64,000 nucleotides of DNA, from NCBI RefSeq assembly GCF_039905635.1, contig NZ_CP157000.1:1488001-1552000 (forward strand). The letters run 5' to 3'. This DNA comes from Microbacterium sp. ProA8 (lineage in GTDB: Bacteria > Actinomycetota > Actinomycetes > Actinomycetales > Microbacteriaceae). The notes below the pieces were generated by a model, which was not told the DNA's origin, ran no database searches, and saw only the letters and a list, made by a program, of their open reading frames with translations. The position numbers and the translations under genes were made by a program. This document shows, piece after piece, positions 56,408-64,000 of this stretch. The stretch's first letter is position 1, and each line of letters begins with the position of its first letter.

Positions 56408-57847
56408 GGCGCTCGGCTCCAGGACGATCGCACCCGTCGCGATCGAGGCGCTTGTGAGACGCAGGTGCACGGTCTCTCCCGGAGCGGCGTCGAGCCCGCT
56501 CACCTTCGCCGTCACCGGAGGATCGGTCAGCTGAACGCGGGCGCCGTCGTTGCGCCGACCGAGCACCACCGCCTCGAAGACCTGCCCTTCATGCCGTGAG
56601 AGCAGCGCGGCCTCGACCCTGTCGAGCGTGGCGGCATCCAGCCGGTTCGCCACGCCGTCGCTGCGCGCCATGATCTTCGGAACGCTGGGAAGGCTCTCGC
56701 GCACCCACGCCGGAACCTCACGTTCATTCGCCAGCGCTTCGCACGTGACGAGAGACCAGCGATCGACCAGCCGGCGCAGGGGAGCGGTGGCGTGCGCGTA
56801 CGGCGCGCCGATCGCGGCCTGCAGCGGGTCGGCGGGCGGTTCGCCGTCGAATGACACGTACCCGGCGCCGCGGAAAAGTCCGGCGGCGGCGTCCAGGATC
56901 GCCAGCGCGGCGGGCAGATCCCGGTCGAGCGCACGCAGATAGTCGCCGTACGAGACGTCTGCCGGCCAGGGGATGCCGAGCGCCACCGTCTGCGCACGGA
57001 ACGCGGTGACGTCCTCGGGCTCGGCAGCAGGCATGGTGCGGAGGATGCCGACGCCGCCCCGGAGCATGAACTCTGCGGCCGCCATGCCCGTCAGCAGGGA
57101 GGCCTGCGCGTTCCAGTCCTCCACCGCCAACGGCGCCTCCCGTTCGAGGCGGTAGCCATCATCGTCGGCGACGATGCGGGCTTGCGGCACGTTGAGGCTC
57201 ACACCGCCGCGCTCCGCCTCGCGTTCCCGGCGCAGCGGCCCGAACCAGGCGAGCGCCCGCAGCGCTTCCGGTGCGGTACCCGTGTCGATCGCGGCCTGCG
57301 CATCCACGTAGGTCCACTGAGCGCGCGAGCGGATCACCGCGCGGCGCAGGGTGGTCTCGACCGGTCGTGCGCCGTCGTCGAGCACGAAGCGCCAGACGAA
57401 CGCGCGCCGCTCCCGCCCGGGCAGCAGCGAGGCGGCGTCCTCGCTGAGGGCGACGGGATGCAGCGGGATCCTGCCGTCGGCCGCGTACAGCGTCTGCCCC
57501 CGCAGACGCGCTTCGCCGTCGACGGCGCCGCCCGGTGTCACGAACGCCGGCAGATCGGCGATGGCGTAGTGGAGCACCGCCCCGGTCGCCGTGCGCTCGA
57601 GATGCAGCGCCTGATCGAGATCGGTGGAGCCCGCGGGGTCGATCGTGAGGAACTCGACGTCGCGCAGGTCGTCGAGGTGCGCGAGGGCCGGTTCGGTCGG
57701 GACGCTTGCCACCGCCTGCTGTGCCTCGGCCTCGACCTCCACCGGGAAGCCGGCCAGGAGATCGAGCTCCGTCCGCAGCTGCGCGAGCGATTCGATCAGG
57801 TCGTCGTGGGCCCGTGCCGGGACCACCCTTGGGCGACGTGCGGTCAC
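56405..57847 (-). CDS. RNB-domain (RNase II/R-like) exoribonuclease
   Basis: A 480-residue short RNB protein without obvious cold-shock domains at the N-terminus. The catalytic region reads IDPAGSTDLDQALHLE (69-84): D70, D76 and D78 match E. coli RNase II D201, D207 and D209, but the fourth aspartate (D210) is Gln79. GTG at 57847 follows TACACT by six bases. It likely degrades single-stranded RNA 3' to 5', if the variant site is active. C-terminal OB-like S1 strand pattern (FEAVVLGRRNDGARVQLTDPPV) present. Confidence 0.85.
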   Translation of the reverse strand: MTARRPRVVPARAHDDLIESLAQLRTELDLLAGFPVEVEAEAQQAVASVPTEPALAHLDDLRDVEFLTIDPAGSTDLDQALHLERTATGAVLHYAIADLPAFVTPGGAVDGEARLRGQTLYAADGRIPLHPVALSEDAASLLPGRERRAFVWRFVLDDGARPVETTLRRAVIRSRAQWTYVDAQAAIDTGTAPEALRALAWFGPLRREREAERGGVSLNVPQARIVADDDGYRLEREAPLAVEDWNAQASLLTGMAAAEFMLRGGVGILRTMPAAEPEDVTAFRAQTVALGIPWPADVSYGDYLRALDRDLPAALAILDAAAGLFRGAGYVSFDGEPPADPLQAAIGAPYAHATAPLRRLVDRWSLVTCEALANEREVPAWVRESLPSVPKIMARSDGVANRLDAATLDRVEAALLSRHEGQVFEAVVLGRRNDGARVQLTDPPVTAKVSGLDAAPGETVHLRLTSASIATGAIVLEPSA

Positions 57848-57853
57848 CCGCTC

Positions 57854-57859
57854 AGTGTA
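57854..57859 (-). promoter_or_regulatory. Leaderless -10 box (RNB gene)
   Basis: TACACT on minus, six bases before the GTG at 57847. Confidence 0.45.
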
Positions 57860-57966
57860 GGCAGACGACAGGCCGCGTGCCTCCGCACCCTGCGGGTGGC
57901 CCAGCAGTCTGCGCTCGTCGCTCGGTGGGATATGAACCATCCACGCGAACGCGGACACTACAGAGT

Positions 57967-58503
57967 ATGGAAGATGACGACGCCTCCCTCTGGGAGCGGG
58001 TCCTCGCCGGCGACGAGGCCGCGCTGGCGATGCTGTTCGACCGCCATGAGGCACGTCTCTTCCGGCACGCCCGCCGTCTGCTGACCGCGCGGGAGGATGC
58101 CAAGGATGCGGTGACTCTCGGGTTCTTCGAGCTCTGGCGCAAGCGCGAATCGGTGCGCCTCGTGGACGGCTCGCCACTGCCGTGGCTGCTGAACACCGTC
58201 TCGAACTGCGCCCGCAATCTCGAGCGCTCCGGCCGCCGCTACCGGTCGCTCCTGGCCCGGACGCCGGTCGCCGCGAACCCCGGAGCACCCGATGGACCGG
58301 ACGAGACCGGTGTGCTCGCCGCCCTGAAGAGGCTGCCCGCCCGCGAGCAGAGCGTCGTCGTGCTGACCGTCCTCGAGGGTTATCCCGACCGGGCGGCGGC
58401 GGAGACGCTCGGCATCCCTGTGGGCACCGTGAAGTCGCGGCTGGCCCGCGCCAAGGCCAAGCTACGCGAAGACATGGCTTCGATCGAGGGAGCATGGGCA
58501 TGA
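57967..58503 (+). CDS. ECF RNA polymerase sigma factor
   Basis: A 178-residue ECF sigma with region 2 (EAALAMLFDRHEARLFRHARRLLTAREDAKDAVTLGFFELWRKRE) and region 4 (LPAREQSVVVLTVLEGYPDRAAAETLGIPVGTVKSRLARAKAKLRED). ATG at 57967; GACACT lies seven bases upstream. The next gene overlaps by four bases (ATGA) and encodes a membrane protein, the usual place of an anti-sigma factor. Confidence 0.9.
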   Translation: MEDDDASLWERVLAGDEAALAMLFDRHEARLFRHARRLLTAREDAKDAVTLGFFELWRKRESVRLVDGSPLPWLLNTVSNCARNLERSGRRYRSLLARTPVAANPGAPDGPDETGVLAALKRLPAREQSVVVLTVLEGYPDRAAAETLGIPVGTVKSRLARAKAKLREDMASIEGAWA

Positions 58504-59714
58504 ACGACGACCTCACCCCGAGCGAGCGCATCGAGATGCGCGATCTCGTTCTGGCGGGCGCCCAGCGCATCCGCCCCGCGGGCAAGCGCCAGATGCGCAT
58601 CGCCGCCGGCGCGATCGCGCTCGTGCTGATCGGCGTCGTGAGCGGGGGAGCCATCACGACGGCCGCACTGCTCGGCTCGGACGCGCGGCCGGCGCCCGCG
58701 CCCACGACGAGCGAGACCCGGCCGGCGCCGTCTCCGTCTCCGTCGCCGACCCTCGAGACGACGCCCACCCCGACCCCCACTCCGACACCCGCACCCAGCA
58801 CTCCGGCGGCACCGGCCGCCGGCGTCACTCCGTTCGGCGGAGAATGTGGGAATGCCCTCGAGGAGGCGGACGTGGAGGCGGTCGCCAAGATCGACATGAT
58901 GCTGTCGGACTACCGCTGGAAGACCGGCGCCAACGAGGTTCTCGGGGGAATCGACTGCGTCTGGGTCTCGGACGGCGTGTACCTGGCGGCCACCGCACAC
59001 CTGATGGCCTATCCCGAGGCCGTGGTCGGCGACGCTCTGCGGTCGGGCACTGCGACCGGGTGCGTGCCCGTCACGGCGGACGGGACGCGCGTCGAGTGCA
59101 CGGAGGCGGGCGTCGTCGGCGGCACATGGATGGTCGTCCGAGCCGGCGGCGAGAAGGATTCCGTGACGGCGGCTGGTGTCGCCGGGCTCTTCGGCGAGGC
59201 GTCGCGCAGGCTGGCCGATCACCCGGCCCCGAGCCCCGCGGCCCGCACGGCCGAGTGGTGGGCGCTGCCCGACTGCACCGCGATCGCCGCAGCGATCGAC
59301 CCGGCGGTCTACGGCTTCGAGCGGATCGCACTGCTCGGGCAGAGCAGTGCCGGCGAGGCGACCGAGCGACTGGAGGGCATCGCGCTGTTCGCGGGAGTCA
59401 CGAACTGGTGCGAGCTGCATTTCACCTCGGGGAGCGGAGACGCGACCTCGGGTGAGGTGGTTCGGATCGACGTCGTCCCCGGCGGCGCGATCGCCTTCCA
59501 GACGGCGCTCGATGCGACGGACGCTCAGCCGGTGACGGTCGACGGGGCACAGGGCGCCGTCGTCGCCCCCGGACTCGACCGTTACGAGGGATCCGGCTCC
59601 GTGATCGTCGCGACCGACGGCGTCAACGTCCTCATGGTGACTCCCGACATCATCCGGAGCACGACCGACGCACTGCCGCTCACCGCGGCGGTGCTCGCGC
59701 TGATGCGTCCCTGA
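58500..59714 (+). CDS. Membrane-anchored protein with extracytoplasmic domain, probable regulator of the preceding sigma factor
   Basis: A 404-residue protein: a cytosolic N-terminus of about 38 residues ([20 protein letters not shown]), one membrane helix (about 39-62), a Pro/Thr/Ser linker (about 65-105) with [12 protein letters not shown], and an exported domain of about 290 residues with six to eight cysteines in [38 protein letters not shown] and NWCELHF. No zinc anti-sigma HXXXCXXC motif is seen in the short cytosolic part. Overlap with the sigma gene and GAGGGAG eight bases before the ATG support co-expression. Anti-sigma or sensor function is inferred from position only. Confidence 0.7.
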   Translation: MNDDLTPSERIEMRDLVLAGAQRIRPAGKRQMRIAAGAIALVLIGVVSGGAITTAALLGSDARPAPAPTTSETRPAPSPSPSPTLETTPTPTPTPTPAPSTPAAPAAGVTPFGGECGNALEEADVEAVAKIDMMLSDYRWKTGANEVLGGIDCVWVSDGVYLAATAHLMAYPEAVVGDALRSGTATGCVPVTADGTRVECTEAGVVGGTWMVVRAGGEKDSVTAAGVAGLFGEASRRLADHPAPSPAARTAEWWALPDCTAIAAAIDPAVYGFERIALLGQSSAGEATERLEGIALFAGVTNWCELHFTSGSGDATSGEVVRIDVVPGGAIAFQTALDATDAQPVTVDGAQGAVVAPGLDRYEGSGSVIVATDGVNVLMVTPDIIRSTTDALPLTAAVLALMRP

Positions 59715-59774
59715 CTCCGGGAGGCGCCGAGGCGTACCCGCGGTGCGGGGAGAGGCCGCGGCATCCGCTCGCCC

Positions 59775-59780
59775 TAGACT
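59775..59780 (+). promoter_or_regulatory. -10 box before proS
   Basis: TAGACT, eight bases before the GTG at 59789; leaderless or nearly so. Confidence 0.45.
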
Positions 59781-59788
59781 TGACCCTC

Positions 59789-61585
59789 GTGGTCACCCGT
59801 CTGTCGCACTTCTTCCTCCGCACGCTCCGTGAAGACCCCGCCGACGCGGAGGTCACGAGCCACCGGCTGCTCGTGCGCGCCGGCTACATCCGGCGGGCCG
59901 CGCCCGGCATCTTCACCTGGCTGCCGCTGGGGCTCAAGGTCAAGGCCAAGATCGAGAAGGTCATCCGCGACGAGATGACCAGCGCGGGCGCCTACGAGGT
60001 GCACTTCCCGGCTCTGCTGCCGCGCGAGCCCTACGAGGCCTCGGGCCGCTGGACCTCCTACGGCGACGGCATCTTCCGGCTGCAGGACCGCAGAGGCGCC
60101 GACTATCTCCTCGCGCCGACCCACGAGGAGATGTTCACGCTCCTCGTGAAGGACCTGTACTCGTCGTACAAGGACCTCCCGCTGACGATCTACCAGATCC
60201 AGGACAAGTACCGCGACGAGGCCCGCCCTCGCGCCGGACTCCTGCGCGGCCGCGAGTTCACGATGAAGGACGCGTACTCGTTCGATTACACCGACGAGGG
60301 ACAGGATGCCTCGTACCAGTCGCAGCGCGACGCCTACGAGCGGATCTTCCAGAAGCTCGGACTGGAATACGTCATCGTCGCGGCCGACAACGGCTTGATG
60401 GGCGGCGCGCGGTCGGAGGAGTTCCTGCACCCGACCCCGGTCGGCGAGGACACCTTCGTCCGCTCAGCCGGCGGCTACGCCGCCAACGTGGAGGCCTATA
60501 CGACGACCCCGCCCGCGTCGATCCCGTTCGACGGGCTGGGCGCACCGGTGATCTTCGACTCGCCCGACACGCCCACCATCCAGACGCTCGTCGACCACGC
60601 CAACGCCCACCTCGACGACCCCGCGTCGGGGATCGCCGGACCGGCGACCGACGGCGCCCAGTCGTGGACGGCGGCGCACACCCTCAAGAACGTGGTGCTC
60701 GCCCTCACCCACCTCGACGGCACGAGGGAGCTCGTGATCGTCGGCGTGCCCGGTGATCGCGACATCGACGACAAGCGCGCCGAGGTCGCCTTCGCGCCCG
60801 CCGCCGTGGAGCCCGCCACCGACCAGGACTTCGAGAAGCACCCGCTGCTCGTCAAGGGCTACATCGGCCCGTGGTCCGAGACCGGCGCGGTGCTCGGCGA
60901 GGAGTCGGCCACCGGCATCCGCTTCCTGCTCGACCCGCGCGTGGCGGACGGCACCGCGTGGATCACCGGCGCCAACATCGACCAGAAGCACGTCCACACG
61001 CTGGTGGCCGGACGGGACTTCGCCGGCGATGGCTTCGTCGAGGTCGCGAACGTGCGCGCGGGGGATCCCGCACCCGACGGTTCCGGCCCGGTCGAGCTCG
61101 CTCGCGGCATGGAGATCGGGCACGTCTTCCAGCTCGGCCGCTTCTTCGCCGAGACGCTGGGCCTCAAGGTCCTGGACGAGAACGGCAAGCTCGTCACCGT
61201 CACGATGGGCTCTTACGGCATCGGCGTCACCCGCATCCTCGCGATCATCGCCGAGCTCAACAACGACGACAAGGGCCTCATCTGGCCGGCGTCGGTGGCG
61301 CCGTTCGACGTCCACGTGGTCGCTGCAGGTCGCGACGCTGTCGTGTTCGACGTCGCTGCGCAGCTGTCGGCCGATCTCGAGGCATCCGGTCTGGACGTGC
61401 TCTACGACGACCGCCCCAAGGTCTCGCCGGGTGTGAAGTTCGGCGATGCCGAGCTCGTCGGCGTGCCGAAGATCGTCATCGTCGGCCGCGGGGCCGCCGA
61501 GGGGCAGGTCGAGCTCTGGGACCGCAGCACCGGTGACCGCGAGGTCGTTCCGGCCGCCGAGGTCGTCGCCCGCCTCCGCGGCTGA
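59789..61585 (+). CDS. proS: Prolyl-tRNA synthetase
   Basis: A 598-residue class II aminoacyl-tRNA synthetase of the bacterial type with an inserted editing domain (about 225-400) between motifs 2 and 3. Motif 2 is [26 protein letters not shown], motif 3 [17 protein letters not shown], and the anticodon domain ends [11 protein letters not shown] at 59789 gives the normal N-terminus [21 protein letters not shown]; the TTG at 59780 in frame overlaps the -10 and is rejected. Confidence 0.96.
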   Translation: MVTRLSHFFLRTLREDPADAEVTSHRLLVRAGYIRRAAPGIFTWLPLGLKVKAKIEKVIRDEMTSAGAYEVHFPALLPREPYEASGRWTSYGDGIFRLQDRRGADYLLAPTHEEMFTLLVKDLYSSYKDLPLTIYQIQDKYRDEARPRAGLLRGREFTMKDAYSFDYTDEGQDASYQSQRDAYERIFQKLGLEYVIVAADNGLMGGARSEEFLHPTPVGEDTFVRSAGGYAANVEAYTTTPPASIPFDGLGAPVIFDSPDTPTIQTLVDHANAHLDDPASGIAGPATDGAQSWTAAHTLKNVVLALTHLDGTRELVIVGVPGDRDIDDKRAEVAFAPAAVEPATDQDFEKHPLLVKGYIGPWSETGAVLGEESATGIRFLLDPRVADGTAWITGANIDQKHVHTLVAGRDFAGDGFVEVANVRAGDPAPDGSGPVELARGMEIGHVFQLGRFFAETLGLKVLDENGKLVTVTMGSYGIGVTRILAIIAELNNDDKGLIWPASVAPFDVHVVAAGRDAVVFDVAAQLSADLEASGLDVLYDDRPKVSPGVKFGDAELVGVPKIVIVGRGAAEGQVELWDRSTGDREVVPAAEVVARLRG

Positions 61586-61594
61586 TCCGCACCG

Positions 61595-61618
61595 CCTGAT
61601 CAGCGGCGGCTGATCAGG
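61595..61618 (+). terminator. Inverted repeat after proS
   Basis: CCTGATCAG and CTGATCAGG form a 9-bp stem with a 6-base loop ten bases after the stop. Each arm is itself a CTGATCAG palindrome. It may terminate proS or be a protein-binding site. Confidence 0.4.
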
Positions 61619-61684
61619 TCGGCGTCGCGCCGCGGCATCAGGAATCGGTGGACCCCTGGCGCGCGGTCCTCGCGACCCGCCAGG

Positions 61685-62962
61685 ATGACCACCATGGGTA
61701 GGTTCCTGCTCACCGCGATGCCGTTCACCGGGCACGTCGCACCGCTGACGGCGATCGCGCGGCAGCTGGTGGAGCGCGGGCACGATGTGCGCTTCTACAC
61801 GGGATCCCGGTTCCGCTCTCGGGTGGAGGCGACGGGTGCGCGCCTGGTGCCGTGGCGCGAGGCACCCGATTTCGACGAGAACGACGTGTCCGCCACGTTC
61901 CCGCGCCTCGTGGGCAAGAAAGGCATGCGGCAGCTCTTCATCAACGTGATCGACTGCTTCATCGGTACCGCCCCGGCGCAGGTCGCCGACCTCACGGGGG
62001 AGTGGGAGCGTGAGCCGTGGGAGGTGCTCGCCGCCGACGAGATGTCGCTCGGCGCGGTGCTCTTCAGCGAGCGGATTCGGATGCCGTGGGCCACGGTCGC
62101 GGTGCTCCCGCTGAATCTGCCCGGGCCGGCCGGCCCGCCGAGCGGCATGGGGCTGCGGCCGGGGACCAACGCTCTCACGCGGGTGCGCGACGCCGCGCTG
62201 CGCGGGCTGGTTCCGCTCATCTCGCGGCCGCTCACCGGCGCGATCGCCGACGCCGAGCGCGCGGTGGGGCTCACTCCACGCGGCCTCACCATGGACCGGC
62301 TGGTCTTCTCGCCCACGCTCATCGCGGCGAGCGGCGCGCCGGTCCTCGACTATGGGCGCACCGATCGTCCGAGGCACGTCCATTTCGTCGGCGAGCTGGC
62401 GGGGCGTTCGGCGTCGGCGGGGCCCGACGGGCTGCCGTCGTGGTGGGGTGATCTGGACGGGCGCCGCGTCGTGCTGTTGACCCAGGGCACGCACAACATC
62501 GACCCGGAGGACCTCGTGCGCCCGGCCCTGGAAACGCTGAAGGAGCGCGACGTGCTCGTCGTGGCGACGACCGGGGTGGCCGGACGTGACGCGTTCCCCT
62601 TTCCGGTGCCGTCGAATGCTCGCGTCATCGGGTTCGCCCCGTTCGCCGCCCTGCTGCCGCGTGTCGAGCTGGCGATCACGAACGGCGGGTGGGGCGGCAC
62701 GATCGCCGCGCTCAGGCAGGGCGTCCCGCTCGTCATCGCCGGCGGCGACCTGGACAAGCCCGAAGTGGCGTCCCGGGTGGCGTGGAGCGGGGCAGGTGTG
62801 AACCTCCGCACCGGCACGCCGTCTGCGGCGGCGGTCGGCGCGGCGGTCGACCGCGTGCTCGCCGCCCCGTCGTTCCGCGAGTCGGCCTCCCGCGTCCGCG
62901 CCGAGCTGCAGTCGCTCGGCGGCGCCGCGCGCGCCGCGGAGCTTCTGGAGAGCATGCGCTGA
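61685..62962 (+). CDS. MGT/UGT-type glycosyltransferase (GT1-like)
   Basis: A 425-residue GT-B glycosyltransferase. N-terminal FLLTAMPFTGHVAPLTAIARQLVERGHDVRFYTGSRF is the acceptor domain, and the C-terminal donor site includes ITNGGWGGTIAALRQGVPLVIAGGDLDKPEVASRVAWSGAGVNL (the usual THGG reads TNGG). Relatives glycosylate macrolides, flavonoids or lipids. ATGs at 61685 and 61694 are both possible. No biosynthetic cluster is adjacent, so a detoxifying role is possible. Confidence 0.85.
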   Translation: MTTMGRFLLTAMPFTGHVAPLTAIARQLVERGHDVRFYTGSRFRSRVEATGARLVPWREAPDFDENDVSATFPRLVGKKGMRQLFINVIDCFIGTAPAQVADLTGEWEREPWEVLAADEMSLGAVLFSERIRMPWATVAVLPLNLPGPAGPPSGMGLRPGTNALTRVRDAALRGLVPLISRPLTGAIADAERAVGLTPRGLTMDRLVFSPTLIAASGAPVLDYGRTDRPRHVHFVGELAGRSASAGPDGLPSWWGDLDGRRVVLLTQGTHNIDPEDLVRPALETLKERDVLVVATTGVAGRDAFPFPVPSNARVIGFAPFAALLPRVELAITNGGWGGTIAALRQGVPLVIAGGDLDKPEVASRVAWSGAGVNLRTGTPSAAAVGAAVDRVLAAPSFRESASRVRAELQSLGGAARAAELLESMR

Positions 62963-63096
62963 TGCCGGCGCCGGCTGCAACGGGCTCGAGCCCATCCCGC
63001 CGGCCGCGTGCAGATTCGACCTCACCGGCACGCGAATTCGCGGTGCTGCGGCATCCGTTGTTCAGACGTCGCTCACCGCGCAGCCGCTGATCGTGG

Positions 63097-63102
63097 CACG
63101 CT
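63097..63102 (+). promoter_or_regulatory. Possible leaderless -10 box (LOG gene)
   Basis: CACGCT, six bases before the ATG at 63109; a weak match. The rest of the gap 62963-63108 holds no supported feature. Confidence 0.25.
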
Positions 63103-63108
63103 GGCGTC

Positions 63109-64000
63109 ATGGGCCAGAGCGACACGGGAACCATCTCGCACACCGTCACCGAGGAGCTGCGCGCGACCATCGCCGCGGCGGGGATCACCGAGAACGAGGA
63201 TCTCATCGCGAGGATCCTCGCGACCGGCATCGGCCTGGGGCTGGACCACGCCGACCGGCTCGATCTGAAGATCGCAAGCTCCGCGCTCACCGAGATGCGC
63301 GCAGCCTTCCGGCTCTTCGCACCCTATGAGGACGTGCCGAAGGTCACGATCTTCGGATCTGCCCGCACGCTTCCCGAGGACGCGCTCTACCGGCAGGCGT
63401 CGGATGTCGCGGCGGCGCTCGCCCAGCACGGCTGGATGGTCGTCACCGGCGCCGGCCCCGGCATCATGCAGGCCGCGGCGGAGGGCGCGGGACCGCACAA
63501 CTCGCTCGGCGTCTCGATCCGGCTGCCCTTCGAGGAGAAGCCGAACGCGATCGTCGGCGAGAACGCCCGCAACGTCGCGATGAAGTACTTCTTCACCCGC
63601 AAGCTCATGCTCGTGAAGGAGTCGAGCGGCTTCGTCTGCGTGCCCGGCGGCTTCGGCACGCTGGATGAGATGTTCGAGCTGTTGACTCTCCAGCAGACCG
63701 GCAAGGCGGATCCCACGCCCATCGTGCTGCTCGATGCCCCCGGCGGCACGTTCTGGTCGGGACTGCGGCGCTTCATCGACGACCACCTTCGCCCGGGCGG
63801 CGTCATCTCCGACGGCGACTTCGATCGCGTGCTCGTCACCGATTCGGTGACGGAGGCGGTCGAGGAGCTCTCCGGGTTCTACCGCAACTACTCGTCGCTG
63901 CGGTGGGTCGGCAAGCGGCTCGTGCTGCGGCTGAAGGCCGAGCCGACGGATGCCGAGGTCGAGGCGCTCAACGCCGCGTTCGGCGATCTCGTGATCGAGG
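63109..64000 (+). CDS. LOG-family (TIGR00730-like) protein, 3' end outside window
   Basis: At least 297 residues; no stop before the window end. The phosphoribohydrolase signature PGGFGTLDEMFE is intact and the Rossmann-like segment VTGAGPGIMQAAAEGA precedes it, with ENARNVAMKYFFTRKLMLV between. LOG proteins release free cytokinin-type bases or hydrolyse nucleoside monophosphates at the N-glycosidic bond. An N-terminal extension of about 80 residues is helical, as in larger actinobacterial members. Incomplete C-terminus. Confidence 0.85.
   Translation, partial: MGQSDTGTISHTVTEELRATIAAAGITENEDLIARILATGIGLGLDHADRLDLKIASSALTEMRAAFRLFAPYEDVPKVTIFGSARTLPEDALYRQASDVAAALAQHGWMVVTGAGPGIMQAAAEGAGPHNSLGVSIRLPFEEKPNAIVGENARNVAMKYFFTRKLMLVKESSGFVCVPGGFGTLDEMFELLTLQQTGKADPTPIVLLDAPGGTFWSGLRRFIDDHLRPGGVISDGDFDRVLVTDSVTEAVEELSGFYRNYSSLRWVGKRLVLRLKAEPTDAEVEALNAAFGDLVIE

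Noticed and set aside
62962..63090. 42-codon ORF overlapping the glycosyltransferase stop (TGATG)
   Set aside because: Arg/Pro/Ser-rich, no ribosome-binding site, no motif; composition fits non-coding GC-rich sequence.

Overview
The window is a high-GC actinobacterial chromosome segment, most likely from the family Microbacteriaceae and probably Microbacterium or a close relative. This is inferred from the gene set (homoserine/threonine cluster next to rho and prfA, an undecaprenyl-phosphate sugar transferase gene before the F1Fo ATP synthase operon, a dxr/site-2 protease/ispG/proS neighbourhood), from GTG/ATG starts with many leaderless promoters, and from a genus-like over-use of GGATGC/GCATCC. 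I see no tRNA, rRNA, CRISPR array, prophage or transposase. No gene-free gap exceeds about 280 bases.

Layout. 1-7.4 kb: lysA (3' end), hom, thrC, thrB, rho, prfA, all on +. 7.4-14.7 kb: an insert between prfA and prmC, which are adjacent in many bacteria. It holds a PD-(D/E)XK nuclease-like gene bracketed by two near-identical 61-bp palindromes, a small holin-like membrane protein, a large LuxR-type ATPase regulator, and on the minus strand two tandem cysK genes followed by cysE. 14.8-25.4 kb: prmC, tsaC, a WecA/TagO-like transferase, atpI and atpBEFHAGDC, closed by a strong terminator. 25.4-29.7 kb: yaaA, a GNAT gene, DUF4282, a DUF5684-like Pro-rich membrane protein and an aldo/keto reductase. 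29.8-35.2 kb: a PP2C phosphatase, an EccC/EssC-type FtsK ATPase and an APC permease. 35.2-40.4 kb: DUF5655-like, alanine dehydrogenase, asparaginase, OsmC, PlsC and an FKBP lipoprotein. 40.4-52.9 kb: dxr, rseP/rip1 and ispG, separated by a MurE paralogue, a YcnI-type copper pair, an ECF42/DGPF pair, an anthranilate synthase TrpEG-type gene behind a trp attenuator, and LtrA. 52.9-64 kb: APH-like kinase, metallophosphoesterase, BenE-like transporter, pcp, RNB ribonuclease, an ECF sigma with its membrane partner, proS, a glycosyltransferase and a LOG-family gene cut by the window end.

How genes work together. Aspartate-family amino-acid synthesis (lysA, hom, thrC, thrB) is translationally coupled by 4-base GTGA overlaps. 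Cysteine synthesis (cysK-cysE) is coupled by an ATGA overlap. The atp genes form one operon with a recognisable promoter and terminator. The MEP isoprenoid genes dxr and ispG flank an intramembrane protease gene. Regulation is visible in several places: a 12-residue leader peptide with two adjacent Trp codons and a terminator before the anthranilate synthase gene; many -10 boxes lying 6 bases before the start codon (leaderless mRNAs); two cases where the stop codon of the upstream gene is the first half of the next gene's -10 box; and a C-rich, G-poor leader before rho. The least explained items are the palindrome-bracketed nuclease gene, the orphan EccC-like ATPase next to a PP2C phosphatase, and a Rho protein whose N-terminal region is entirely low complexity.
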